From the NCBI RefSeq assembly GCF_023109675.1, contig NZ_JALDUR010000016.1, positions 1 to 39,774 on the forward strand: a stretch of DNA of 39,774 nucleotides. The letters are read 5' to 3'. The notes under the pieces were generated by a model, which saw nothing but the letters and a program-made list of their open reading frames with translations, was not told the DNA's origin and made no database searches. Each line of letters begins with the position of its first letter. Positions within the stretch are counted from its first letter, which is position 1. This DNA is from Streptococcus parasanguinis. GTDB taxonomy: Bacteria; Bacillota; Bacilli; Lactobacillales; Streptococcaceae. Position numbers and translations under genes: made by a program. Below are positions 18,449 to 26,536 of the stretch, in pieces.

Positions 18449-20212
18449 TTATTCTTCCTTAGACGTAGCGACGAGATTCAAGAAGCGATCAAAGTAGGAC
18501 TTGTTTTGTTTCAAATCCTTTTTCAGTCTTTGCGCCTCTGTCAATTCATCCGTAATCAAGCCATCAATAGGTTGTTGCAAATACTTGGTCAACTTCTGCT
18601 TGTTATTGATGGTCCAGACATAGAGCTCTTTTTTCATCTCATGGGCTTGTGTCACCAAATCCTCCTGATAAGAAAAGTCTTCAATCGCAAAGAAGTCGAC
18701 CGAATCCTTTTCAAAGCGACCGAATTGAATGGGAATGACATAGCCGGTCTTGATCTCAGGGGCTTTTTTCTCGACCTTTTCCATGACCGACAGATCCAAA
18801 GACATGGCCGGATAATCTTTTTCGACCCCTAAGTCCCGCATCTTCTGCACAAAGAGATCCACATAATTAGCAGGCTCTCCACCATGGGGCTTGAGCTCGA
18901 CCAAGAGCTTCATCTTCAATTCTTTGGCCCGTTTGACATATTCATCAAATGAAGGGATATGACTCGTGTGGCCATTCTGTTGAATCTTGAGACCTTGCAC
19001 CTCAGCTAGGGTCATGTCTTTCACATCCTTGTCTACCCCAGCAAGACGCTTGAGATTGTAGTCATGCATGACGACAAATTGATGGTCCTTGGTAAGAAGG
19101 ATATCCATCTCCGCATAAGCTGCCTTTCCCTTGGCAGCTACTTCTAAAGCTTCCAGGGAATTTTCTACCCCTTTAGAAACATCCCCTCTATGGGCGATGA
19201 GCTTGATCTGATCATTCACCTTTAGGGTTGCCAGTTCAAAGGCTGAGATTCCCGATTGGACCATTAGAAAGACCACTGTCAGGGCAAAGAGCCCCTTCAT
19301 CTTTCGACTGCCTTTGGAGCGCATGACCGATCGGCTCGGTACCTCCCATGCAGAATCCAAGATAATGCCGAGCGATCCCACCTTTGTCAAGACTGTAAAA
19401 ATGAATAGGAAGGTCCGAATCAAGACCAAAAAGATGGTCACCACCCAGAAATACTGGCCTTCTTTATCGATCACGGTCAAGGTAAAGACCAAACCCAAGA
19501 TCAATAAAATCCCTAGAAAGGTTAAGAGAAACTCAAAGGACAGAATTCTCCATAAGAGACGAAAACCTCCTCTTTTGGTCATGGTCCAGCTTTTTTTCAA
19601 GGCACGACCAAATGGCAACTCCTCTACCACGAGGTTGGGAACCGTATAGATCAAGCGAAGATTAAGATAGATAAAGGTCAGCTGCACCACAAAGAGCCCG
19701 ATGGAGCCAATCGTGGTCTTTTCAAACTCCCCTGTGATAAAGGTTGGAATATAAAGCCCATCCGTCAAGGTCGATCCTATCAAGACACCTGCAACAGGCA
19801 AGGTCAAAAGGAGATAGAGCAGAAAATAAAGCAGATTCCTTCCCGCTAGGTCCTTCAAGCGACCAAATGATTGCCGCAAGACCTTTTTAAAGGACAAGTG
19901 TCGGTCGGTTCGCGATAGGTAAATGACCGAAATCAGGGTCCGCATCTCCAGCATAAACAAGAAAGCAAAGACCATGATAAAGACCAAAAGCGCCAGCAAG
20001 CTCAAGGGATGGCTCATAACAGAGACCAGGTTGTTCTTATCGATATTAGCCTGACCCGCAAGCAAGACTGCCAGATGAAAGACCCAACTCAAGGCCGCAG
20101 CCCCTATACCAACTACAAATTGTAGCAAAATTCCAATCGCGATAAAGGACCATTTGTTGCGCCAGATCAAGTAAAAGCCCCCCTTCAGGTCCTGCCAATA
20201 AGTCCGTTTCAT
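18449..20212 (-). CDS. Membrane-anchored glycerophosphodiester phosphodiesterase
   Basis: A 587-residue two-domain protein. Residues about 20-330 form a membrane region with seven or eight hydrophobic helices, of the type seen in membrane-domain GDPDs. From about 337 the TIM-barrel GDPD domain begins: IKLIAHRGD, ENSLEA, the metal-binding Glu/Asp of AEMDILLTKD, and VMHDYNL, then VELKPHG and VWTINN. It should hydrolyse glycerophosphodiesters, possibly lipid or teichoic-acid derived, at the outer face. The start at 20212 has AAAGGGA upstream; the longer frame runs into a repeat. Monocistronic, with its own promoter and flanked by repeats. Confidence 0.9.
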   Translation of the reverse strand: MKRTYWQDLKGGFYLIWRNKWSFIAIGILLQFVVGIGAAALSWVFHLAVLLAGQANIDKNNLVSVMSHPLSLLALLVFIMVFAFLFMLEMRTLISVIYLSRTDRHLSFKKVLRQSFGRLKDLAGRNLLYFLLYLLLTLPVAGVLIGSTLTDGLYIPTFITGEFEKTTIGSIGLFVVQLTFIYLNLRLIYTVPNLVVEELPFGRALKKSWTMTKRGGFRLLWRILSFEFLLTFLGILLILGLVFTLTVIDKEGQYFWVVTIFLVLIRTFLFIFTVLTKVGSLGIILDSAWEVPSRSVMRSKGSRKMKGLFALTVVFLMVQSGISAFELATLKVNDQIKLIAHRGDVSKGVENSLEALEVAAKGKAAYAEMDILLTKDHQFVVMHDYNLKRLAGVDKDVKDMTLAEVQGLKIQQNGHTSHIPSFDEYVKRAKELKMKLLVELKPHGGEPANYVDLFVQKMRDLGVEKDYPAMSLDLSVMEKVEKKAPEIKTGYVIPIQFGRFEKDSVDFFAIEDFSYQEDLVTQAHEMKKELYVWTINNKQKLTKYLQQPIDGLITDELTEAQRLKKDLKQNKSYFDRFLNLVATSKEE

Positions 20213-20242
20213 CTCAATCCCTTTCCTTTCTTTCATTCCCCT

Positions 20243-20271
20243 AGAATAGCGGAAAAGCCTCCCCTTGTCAA
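20243..20271 (-). promoter_or_regulatory. Promoter of the glycerophosphodiesterase gene
   Basis: On the minus strand a perfect -35 TTGACA (20271-20266), a 17-base spacer and -10 TATTCT (20248-20243), about 30 bases before the start codon. Confidence 0.78.
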
Positions 20272-20285
20272 TGCGTTTCAAAAGA

Positions 20286-20464
20286 AAGAGAGTGGGACAA
20301 AAGTCCTGGCCTCTCAATTGTCTTTAGATTGTCGAGCAAGACGCAGTGGTTGAGTGGGCTCTACTACGCTGATTTCATCAGCTTTTACAGCCCTACTCAA
20401 CTGTGCGGAGGTGGGACGACGTAATCGAATTCTAACGAATTACCAATTTCTGTCCCACTCTCTT
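20286..20464 (-). repeat. Three-hairpin streptococcal repeat, copy 3
   Basis: A full copy in the same orientation as copy 2. On the minus strand it begins six bases after the stop of the FtsX-type permease gene and ends about 15 bases upstream of the phosphodiesterase promoter. One end reads GAGAGTGGGAC rather than AGAGGCTGGGAC, so the first hairpin is less perfect here. It probably terminates the TetR-ABC operon. Confidence 0.9.
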
Positions 20465-20470
20465 TTCTAT

Positions 20471-21616
20471 TTATTCTGCTAAGAGCACTTCTTTGATGGT
20501 TTGCTTTTGGAGTTTTCTGTTGGATAGATAAAAGAGGCTTTCATAAACCACCGCAAAACCAAGCAAGGTCCAAAAGCACACATTCCCATCAAAGTGATGC
20601 TCAATCTTTTCAGGAACCGTATCTTTGATCACACCGATCAAGATTTCCATGATACCGTATTGGTAAACCGTCCCAAGAACAAATCCTAGATAAGCCCAGA
20701 AACGATAGGGAGCGAGAATATGACTTTGGCATTCACGATCGGTGTAGCCAAAAGCCTTCATAAGAGCCAAGGTTTCACGACTTTCTGAGACGATAATCCC
20801 CAATGACAAAAAGAGAATCGAGAAAGAAAGGATCAAACCAATCATAATCATCATGGTTTGGATGATGTCATCTGTGTAATCCTTGAGGCCAAAGGACAAT
20901 TGGACCATGGCCGCAAAACACATGGAGCCAAAGACTACAAAAAACAAGATCGATTTTCTCCCCCATACCAGTGACGAGGATAGCTCTTTTAGGAAGTCTT
21001 TCTCTTTCTTAGGAACCCTCTTTCTCCTTTTGACCTTGATTGGACTTGGGGACTTTTTCAATAAGCGAAGTGCTGGCGTTTGTAGTTGTCTTCTAGCATA
21101 ACCAATCGCAAGAACCATAAAGAAGCTCGTTGGCAGGATCACCAAAGCAAGCAAGAGCTGCCAATGAAAATGAATGGTGATTTCTGGCAGGATCCCCTTC
21201 TCATTACGAAAGTTGTAAAAATGTCCCATCATGAGAAATGAAGCGAGATAGCCAAGAAGCGCTCCAGCTCCAAAACTGAGTCCAAATGCCCAAAACCGTT
21301 TCGCCAACTGGCCATTGCTATAGCCCAAAGCCTTTAAAATCCCTAATTGTTCCTTGTGATCATCGACAAATTGTTTGATATAAAAACACATGAGAAGGAC
21401 CGACGTCAAGGACAAGACGACTCCACTGACCATGGCCACCATCCAGGAAAGCGAAACCTGGGCATCATAGTAGGTCTGAATGATGGGATTGGTTTTCGAA
21501 ATCTCCAACTGCTCGATATCCAGGTAAAAATTCAAGAAGAGATTGGCCACAAAGACCGCACAAGCCCCAATGATACTGACGACAACTAATTTTCGAATAT
21601 CTTTTACTGAAAACAT
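20471..21616 (-). CDS. FtsX-family ABC transporter permease
   Basis: A 381-residue integral membrane protein with about eight predicted helices. Two FtsX-like modules are visible, each with the typical cytoplasmic segment before a helix pair: KEQLGILKALGYSNGQLAKR and TLALMKAFGYTDRECQSH. The extracellular loop after helix 1 is short (about 25 residues), so the large external domain of LolC/MacB-type permeases is missing. It follows the ATPase gene by three bases, on the same strand. Together they should form a small exporter or membrane-stress transporter; substrate unknown. Confidence 0.85.
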   Translation of the reverse strand: MFSVKDIRKLVVVSIIGACAVFVANLFLNFYLDIEQLEISKTNPIIQTYYDAQVSLSWMVAMVSGVVLSLTSVLLMCFYIKQFVDDHKEQLGILKALGYSNGQLAKRFWAFGLSFGAGALLGYLASFLMMGHFYNFRNEKGILPEITIHFHWQLLLALVILPTSFFMVLAIGYARRQLQTPALRLLKKSPSPIKVKRRKRVPKKEKDFLKELSSSLVWGRKSILFFVVFGSMCFAAMVQLSFGLKDYTDDIIQTMMIMIGLILSFSILFLSLGIIVSESRETLALMKAFGYTDRECQSHILAPYRFWAYLGFVLGTVYQYGIMEILIGVIKDTVPEKIEHHFDGNVCFWTLLGFAVVYESLFYLSNRKLQKQTIKEVLLAE

Positions 21617-21619
21617 GGC

Positions 21620-22300
21620 TTACCATCCAATCTCATAAGCAGTCTGAGGTTGATCATTGGTCACAACTTGGGTAATCTTGCCACTATTGACACGAATGAT
21701 GGTTTTAGCCATATCCGCAATATTTTGGTTGTGCGTCACCATGATGAGGGTAAAGCCAAGCTTCTCCTTTAATTTCCAGATATAGTCGAGAATCTTGCGC
21801 CCTGTTTCTTCATCCAGGGCTCCCGTCGGCTCATCTAAGAAAAGAATCTCTGGCTTTTTGGCCAAGGCCCGAGCAATGGACACTCTCTGCTGTTCCCCAC
21901 CCGACAATTCACTCGGATACTTGTCCAGCTTATCGCCAAGTCCCAAATCCTCGATGATCTGCAAAAAATCATGATTGTTTGCTAGGTCTGCCCCCATCTT
22001 TACATTTTGTCTAACCGTTAGATTCGGCAATAGATAATACTGCTGGAAAATAAAAGCAATCTTCTCCCGTCTAAAGGCCGTCAATTGAGCATCCGTGAGT
22101 TGTGATAAATCCTGTCCTTGAATGAGGATATGCCCCTCATCTACCTTTTCTAATCCGGATAATACGTTTAAGAGAGTTGACTTTCCTGATCCAGAAGGGC
22201 CTAGGATAACCACATCATCCTGGTCTTGAATCTGCAAATCAATCCCTTTTAAAACCTTGGTTTGGCCATAGCTTTTTTGAACATTTTCTAGTTGAATCAT
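21620..22300 (-). CDS. ABC transporter ATPase (LolD/MacB type)
   Basis: A 226-residue ATPase with Walker [10 protein letters not shown] (about 34-42), Q-loop [13 protein letters not shown], signature [15 protein letters not shown] and Walker [13 protein letters not shown], then the His switch MVTHN. This subfamily partners FtsX-type permeases such as the one directly downstream. Its ATG overlaps the TetR gene stop as ATGA, so the regulator, ATPase and permease are translationally linked. Confidence 0.93.
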   Translation of the reverse strand: MIQLENVQKSYGQTKVLKGIDLQIQDQDDVVILGPSGSGKSTLLNVLSGLEKVDEGHILIQGQDLSQLTDAQLTAFRREKIAFIFQQYYLLPNLTVRQNVKMGADLANNHDFLQIIEDLGLGDKLDKYPSELSGGEQQRVSIARALAKKPEILFLDEPTGALDEETGRKILDYIWKLKEKLGFTLIMVTHNQNIADMAKTIIRVNSGKITQVVTNDQPQTAYEIGW

Positions 22301-22872
22301 TTCTTTCCTACCATTTCTTTGATGAGAGATTGAAAAACCTCTGTCAGTAATCCAATCACTTCTTCCATGCTAAACTGATAAATACCAGAAGCAACCATAG
22401 AGGCCATCCCGTGTGAGTAGATAAATAGATGCTGGTACAAGCGACTAGCCTCCTCTAACGTCAACGGATAGTCTGCGACAATCGAATCCAGAACCAATTG
22501 GTAACTATAATCCTTCATAGGAAGAAAATCTTGAAAGCGACGAATCGGCTCTTTGCTAGGATTTTGGAAAAGCAATTGAAAGAGTTGGGGCTCTTTTGAG
22601 GCGAAAAGGATATAAGCAACCCCGACAGATCGAAAAGGCTTCTCATCTTCTAAGGCCTTGCGAATATACTCCACCACGACCATTTCCGCAGCACCAATAA
22701 CCTCTGCTTGTAACTCAGCCATATTAGCAAATTGCCCAAAAATGACTCTCGGTGTAGCTCCCAGTTTCTCCGCTAATGCTCTAGCCGTCAAACTAGCCAT
22801 TCCCTCTTCTCTCACCAATTGTAAAGCTGTCCCAATCATAGCCTCTTTACTAAATTTAACCTTGGGTGGCAT
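22297..22872 (-). CDS. TetR/AcrR family transcriptional regulator
   Basis: A 191-residue regulator with an N-terminal helix-turn-helix (SLTARALAEKLGATPRVIF, about residues 29-47) and a variable helical ligand domain. The usual aromatic YYHF end of the recognition helix is replaced by VIFGQF. Start at 22872 is supported by AAAGGAG four bases upstream; a start seven codons earlier would lie inside the operator and lacks a ribosome site. First gene of the operon with the ATPase and permease. Two tandem palindromes between its promoter and start mark it as autoregulated, probably relieved by a small ligand exported by the transporter. Confidence 0.9.
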   Translation of the reverse strand: MPPKVKFSKEAMIGTALQLVREEGMASLTARALAEKLGATPRVIFGQFANMAELQAEVIGAAEMVVVEYIRKALEDEKPFRSVGVAYILFASKEPQLFQLLFQNPSKEPIRRFQDFLPMKDYSYQLVLDSIVADYPLTLEEASRLYQHLFIYSHGMASMVASGIYQFSMEEVIGLLTEVFQSLIKEMVGKK

Positions 22873-22886
22873 AAGACTCCTTTCAC

Positions 22887-22914
22887 GCAACATCTGTTGC
22901 GCAACACTTGTTGC
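22887..22914. promoter_or_regulatory. Tandem TetR operator
   Basis: Two 14-bp palindromes abut: GCAACATCTGTTGC (22887-22900) and GCAACACTTGTTGC (22901-22914). Both have the form GCAACA-NN-TGTTGC. They start just downstream of the -10 and cover the expected transcription start, an ideal place for repression. Confidence 0.88.
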
Positions 22915-22918
22915 ATAA

Positions 22919-22948
22919 AGAATACCATAAAAAAGAAAGACTTGTCAA
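22919..22948 (-). promoter_or_regulatory. Promoter of the TetR-ABC operon
   Basis: On the minus strand -35 TTGACA (22948-22943), an 18-base spacer and extended -10 TGG-TATTCT (22924-22919). The tandem operator follows at once. Confidence 0.82.
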
Positions 22949-22971
22949 GAAAAATCTGAAAACCACAAAAC

Positions 22972-23007
22972 AAAAACCAGACCACCGATAAGAGTGGAAT
23001 CTGGTTT
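22972..23007 (-). terminator. Terminator of the aldo/keto reductase gene
   Basis: On the minus strand AAACCAGA and CCAC pair with GTGG and TCTGGTTT (stem interrupted by two bases), followed by TTTTTGTTTT. It lies about 14 bases after the stop codon. Confidence 0.88.
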
Positions 23008-23020
23008 GATAACCATTATT

Positions 23021-23944
23021 CTAAGGCAAATCATTTCCCGCCGCCAAGTAGATTTGGTACCACTCCTTGCGCGTTAGGGTCACTGCTGCTGCTTTCCCTG
23101 CTTCAAGGACATGCTGGGGCTTGGTCGTTCCGATGACCGCCTGCATCTTACCAGGATAGCGGAGGACCCAAGCAAGGGCGATAGCTGTCGGTGTGACCTG
23201 GTATTTTTTCGCCAAGTCATTGAGGACATGATTGAGAGCTGCAAACTCTTCCTTGCCGACAAAATTCCCCTTGAAATAGCCATGCTGGAGGACAGACCAG
23301 GCCTGAATCACAGTATCAGTTAAACGACAATACTCAAAGACACTGCCATCTCGCACGGCTGCTTTTGCCCCTTCCATGTTGACATGAAAACCAGCTTCAA
23401 AGCTCGGTGTAAAGGCGGCACTCAACTGCAGCTGGTTGACCTTGAGAGGTTGTTTGACAGCCGTCTTAAGCAATTCCATCATCATGGGATTTTGATTGGA
23501 CACCCCAAAATGACGAACCTTGCCCGCTTGCTCCAACTGATCAAAAGCTGCTGCCACTTCTTCCGGTTCCATGAGGGCATCCGGTCGGTGAAGGAGGAGA
23601 CTATCTAAGCGCTCGATCTGCAGACGATCGAGGATGCCATCGACGGAGTCCAAAATATAGTCCTTGGAAAAATCAAAATAGGTAAAACCGTCTTTGCGAA
23701 TGCCACACTTGGACTGGATCCACATCTGGTTCCGAAGATCCGGACGGCGCTTGAGAACCTTACCCAACAGGACCTCACACTGGCCATCACCATAGATATC
23801 CGCTAGGTCAAAGGTGTTAATGCCAATCGACAAGGCTGCCTCTACCAAGGCCTCCACCTCATCTTCACTCATCTGACTGATCCGCATCATCCCAAGGACA
23901 ATCGTGGACAGACGCTCATTTTCAGCAAACTCAATATAGTTCAT
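23021..23944 (-). CDS. Aldo/keto reductase (YdhF-like)
   Basis: A 307-residue NADPH-dependent oxidoreductase with a TIM-barrel fold. The catalytic tetrad is visible: Asp46, Tyr51 (FDLADIYG), Lys79 (QSKCG) and His119 (LLLHRPD). Cofactor-binding elements VRHFGVSNQN and VIGTTKPQH are present. The length and the LLLHRPDALMEPEEVA segment match the YdhF-type oxidoreductases; the substrate is unknown. ATG has AAAGGAGG upstream and a consensus promoter; a strong terminator follows, so the gene is monocistronic. Confidence 0.92.
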   Translation of the reverse strand: MNYIEFAENERLSTIVLGMMRISQMSEDEVEALVEAALSIGINTFDLADIYGDGQCEVLLGKVLKRRPDLRNQMWIQSKCGIRKDGFTYFDFSKDYILDSVDGILDRLQIERLDSLLLHRPDALMEPEEVAAAFDQLEQAGKVRHFGVSNQNPMMMELLKTAVKQPLKVNQLQLSAAFTPSFEAGFHVNMEGAKAAVRDGSVFEYCRLTDTVIQAWSVLQHGYFKGNFVGKEEFAALNHVLNDLAKKYQVTPTAIALAWVLRYPGKMQAVIGTTKPQHVLEAGKAAAVTLTRKEWYQIYLAAGNDLP

Positions 23945-23968
23945 GTCCGCCTCCTTTTCTGTAGTTCT

Positions 23969-23997
23969 ATTGTAGTGAAAAGGATTTCAAAAGTCAA
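23969..23997 (-). promoter_or_regulatory. Promoter of the aldo/keto reductase gene
   Basis: On the minus strand TTGACT (23997-23992), a 17-base spacer and TACAAT (23974-23969), 25 bases before the start codon. Confidence 0.8.
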
Positions 23998-24008
23998 TTT
24001 GAAATCAA

Positions 24009-24187
24009 AAAGAGAGTGGGACAGAAATCGGTCATTCGTTAGAATTCGATTTCGTCGTCCCACCTCCGCACAGTTGAGTAGGGCTGTAAAAGCTGATGAA
24101 ATCAGCGTAGTAGAGCCCACTCAACCACTGCGTATTGCTCGACAATCCAAAAATAATTGAGAGGCTAGGACTTTTGTCCCAGACTCT
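24009..24187 (+). repeat. Three-hairpin streptococcal repeat, copy 4 (inverted)
   Basis: A full copy in the opposite orientation to copies 1-3. It fills the gap between the start region of the aldo/keto reductase and the decayed last gene of the paralog array. Here the array side faces the AGGCTAGGAC hairpin, whereas copies 1-3 and 5 face their upstream gene with the GAGAGTGGGAC end. It could terminate the array transcript. It lies only about 22 bases from the degraded gene. Confidence 0.9.
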
Positions 24188-24208
24188 TACAGGTTGAAGT
24201 AAAATGCC

Positions 24209-24670
24209 TCATTCGTCGTCATCCAACTCCACTTCACCATGGATTTTGATGTATTCCTCATTCCTGCGGTCATCTTCTGCCCAAACAGGGTCTCTCACAT
24301 CGTTCATAAAGGGAATTTCTTCCAAACTCAGCTCATTGGCCTATTCATAACTCATCGAAAGGATATCCTCATGCCGTTTTTTAAATTCCTCTACACTTAA
24401 CCAGCTCTCTTTATCATCTTCGCTAATCTGACCGTCAATTGCAGTCGCAATTTCAATAGCCATAATGTAGAAAGCACGTTTATCAACAGTGAGAAGGTCA
24501 AGGTGGGTAGAGGCTAAACGGAGACAGTCTCCTTTTTCTTGATAGTCTGTTACTGGATTGTCTTCAAAATCTAATTCAAGATTTTCATATACATGACTTC
24601 CAAATTCGTTGGCAATCCCTTCTTTCAACCGAACATTATTCCATCTATTATCATGCATATATAATTTCAA
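24209..24670 (-). pseudogene. Array gene 6: decayed paralog with amber stop and internal deletion
   Basis: The sixth member of the tandem family. The open part covers 24341-24670 (109 codons, TTG start overlapping the gene 5 stop). It begins MKLYM and jumps straight to DNRWNNVRLKEG, lacking about 50-60 residues found between the same points in the intact paralogs. After SMSYE an in-frame TAG at 24341-24343 replaces the paralogs' codon just before the conserved EA/NEA segment. Reading on in the same frame recovers family sequence ANELSLEEIPFMND, DPVWAEDDRRNEEYIKIHGE and VELDDDE to a TGA at 24209. The product is thus doubly damaged, though a short form could still be made. Confidence 0.85.
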
Positions 24671-25296
24671 TCGTCTTCCTCATCGTCATAAACACGTTCA
24701 CCATGGATTTTGATGTATTCTTCTCGAAGCCGTTCCTCCTCTTCCCATAGAGGATCTCTTACCGGTACCATTGTCTTTAATTCTTCCAAACTGATTTCAA
24801 CAGCTTCATCATAAGTCAGTGAAAGAACATCCTTGTGCAACTCCTTAAAAGTCTCTACATTCACCCAGGTCTCTTTGTCATCCTCGCTAATCTGACCATC
24901 AATGGCAGAAGCTACATCGACTGCCATAATATACATCGCACGTTTATCAACTGTTAAAACATCTATATGAGAAGTTGCGATACGTAAATAATCCCCACGT
25001 TCTCTCCACTCTGTAATGAAAGTTTTTTCAAATTCAAGGGATATATTTTCATATTTATAGGAATTCCACGGATTGTTTAAATCATAAGAGGGGATATTAT
25101 CCCATCTTGAGTCACAAAAACGCCATTTATCAAAGCTTACTACAAAGTAAAAATCGTCTTGCAACATCTCATCATCACCAACGTTTGAGTATGTAATAGG
25201 ATAACCCTGCCATTCCTTAAACCACATTTTCCAGAGCAACTCTCTTGTCGTAAAGGTTATTTTTTTCTTAAAATCACTTTTGATATAGAGTCTCAT
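24667..25296 (-). CDS. Array gene 5: paralog of unknown family, mosaic
   Basis: A 209-residue soluble acidic protein; family not recognised. The core LTVDKRAMYIMAVDVASAI and DGQISEDDKETW are shared with all array members, and the tail is VYDDEEDD. N-terminal sequence (KITFTTRELLWKMWFKEW, SNVGDDEMLQDDFYF) is almost the same as gene 3, but the last 55 or so codons follow gene 2 (ELKTMVPVRDPLW, YIKIHGERVYDDEE). At DNA level the switch falls near 24828-24838. Starts with ATG overlapping the gene 4 stop; the ribosome site is the GAGGAA of the acidic tail codons of gene 4. Confidence 0.85.
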   Translation of the reverse strand: MRLYIKSDFKKKITFTTRELLWKMWFKEWQGYPITYSNVGDDEMLQDDFYFVVSFDKWRFCDSRWDNIPSYDLNNPWNSYKYENISLEFEKTFITEWRERGDYLRIATSHIDVLTVDKRAMYIMAVDVASAIDGQISEDDKETWVNVETFKELHKDVLSLTYDEAVEISLEELKTMVPVRDPLWEEEERLREEYIKIHGERVYDDEEDD

Positions 25297-25910
25297 TCGT
25301 CTTCCTCATCGTCATCCAACTCCACTTCTCCATAAATTCGGATGTATTCCTCGCGCTTCCTATCCAATTCTTCCCAGAGTGGCTCATCAACAGCTTTCAT
25401 TGCTTCTATCTCTTTCAAGCTAATGTCAACCGCTTCATTGTAGGTTAAATGCAACAAATCTGCATGTTTTGTTTTAAATTCTTCAATGCTCAGCCATGTT
25501 TCCTTATCATCTTCGCTAATGTGACCGCCAATGGCAGAGGCTACCTCAATTGCCATGATATAAAGAGCTCGCTTATCAACAGTTAGAATATCCTTATGAG
25601 TCGTGATGATTCGTAGATATTCTCCTTTTTCTCGTCCATCGCTTTCATAGGAGTCTTCAAAATTTAAATTTATCTTTTCACGCTTAAAAGTCGCCCAAGG
25701 GTCGTTGCCTACTCTAAAATCAGCCTTTCCCCAACGCTCATCGTTCGAAGAAAATTTATCCAAACTAACGCTAAAATAGAAATCATCATCACGTGCATAA
25801 GAAAAACCAATTTTCACACCTTTTCGTTCTTTAAACCACATTTTCCAAGGATATTCCATACAGGTTTGGTAAATACTAGTCTCGTAGTTACCTTTAATAT
25901 ATAGTCTCAC
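25293..25910 (-). CDS. Array gene 4: paralog of unknown family
   Basis: A 205-residue paralog with a divergent N-terminal third: YETSIYQTCMEYPWKMWFKE and a shorter segment where others have SNVGDDEMLQDD. The core reads LTVDKRALYIMAIEVASAI with GGHISEDDKETW (Gly replacing the usual Asp-Gly-Gln pattern), and the tail VELDDDEEDE differs from the VYDDEE tails of genes 2, 3 and 5 but resembles the decayed gene 6. The start is GTG, overlapping the gene 3 stop as GTGA, with GAGGAA seven bases upstream. No membrane segment or signal peptide. Confidence 0.83.
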   Translation of the reverse strand: MRLYIKGNYETSIYQTCMEYPWKMWFKERKGVKIGFSYARDDDFYFSVSLDKFSSNDERWGKADFRVGNDPWATFKREKINLNFEDSYESDGREKGEYLRIITTHKDILTVDKRALYIMAIEVASAIGGHISEDDKETWLSIEEFKTKHADLLHLTYNEAVDISLKEIEAMKAVDEPLWEELDRKREEYIRIYGEVELDDDEEDE

Positions 25911-26536
25911 TCATCTTCCTCATCGTCGTCGTAAACACGTTCCCCATGGATGGCAATATACTCTTCATGAAGTCGCTCTTCTTCATCCCACAAGGAATCT
26001 TCTACAGGTCTCATACTTTTCAGTTCCTCCACACTGATATCAGTTGCTTGATCGTAGGTTAGTGATAAGACATCCTTGTGCAACTCCTTAAAAGTCTCTA
26101 CATCCATCCAGGTCTCTTTGTCATCCTCGCTAATCTGACCATCAATGGCAGAAGCCACCTCGACTGCCATGATAAACATAGCTCGTTTATCAACCGTTAA
26201 AATGTCAGTATGGGTAGTCGCAATCCTAAGGTATTCTCCACGTTCTCTCCCATCAGTAATAAAATCATTTTCAAATTCTAATTGAATATTTTCATCAGAA
26301 AACGAATTCCAAGGATCACTCTTGTCATATGGTAAATGATTCCATCGTTTATCATTAAATCGCCATTTATCAAATTGAACTCCAAAAAAGAAATCATCTT
26401 GCAACATCTCATCATCACCAACGTTTGAGTATGTAATAGGATGACCATGCCATTCCTTAAACCACATTTCACAGAGCAACTCTCTTGTCGTAAAGGTTAT
26501 TTTTTTCTTAAAATCACTTTTGATGTATAGTCTCAC
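25907..26536 (-). CDS. Array gene 3: paralog of unknown family
   Basis: A 209-residue paralog. It shares its N-terminal roughly 50 codons with gene 5 at near-identity in DNA, including FKKKITFTTREL and YSNVGDDEMLQDD. The middle (WRFNDKRWNHLPYDKSDPWN) is variable. The core LTVDKRAMFIMAVEVASAIDGQ and the acidic tail VYDDDEEDE are conserved. The start is GTG within a GTGA overlap with gene 2, and the ribosome site GAGGAA lies in gene 2's tail codons. Function unknown. Confidence 0.85.
   Translation of the reverse strand: MRLYIKSDFKKKITFTTRELLCEMWFKEWHGHPITYSNVGDDEMLQDDFFFGVQFDKWRFNDKRWNHLPYDKSDPWNSFSDENIQLEFENDFITDGRERGEYLRIATTHTDILTVDKRAMFIMAVEVASAIDGQISEDDKETWMDVETFKELHKDVLSLTYDQATDISVEELKSMRPVEDSLWDEEERLHEEYIAIHGERVYDDDEEDE

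Noticed and set aside
24341..24670. Array gene 6 as a normal 109-residue gene
   Set aside because: Paralogs continue beyond the TAG and the same frame still encodes the family's C-terminus; an internal deletion is also evident, so it is listed as a pseudogene.
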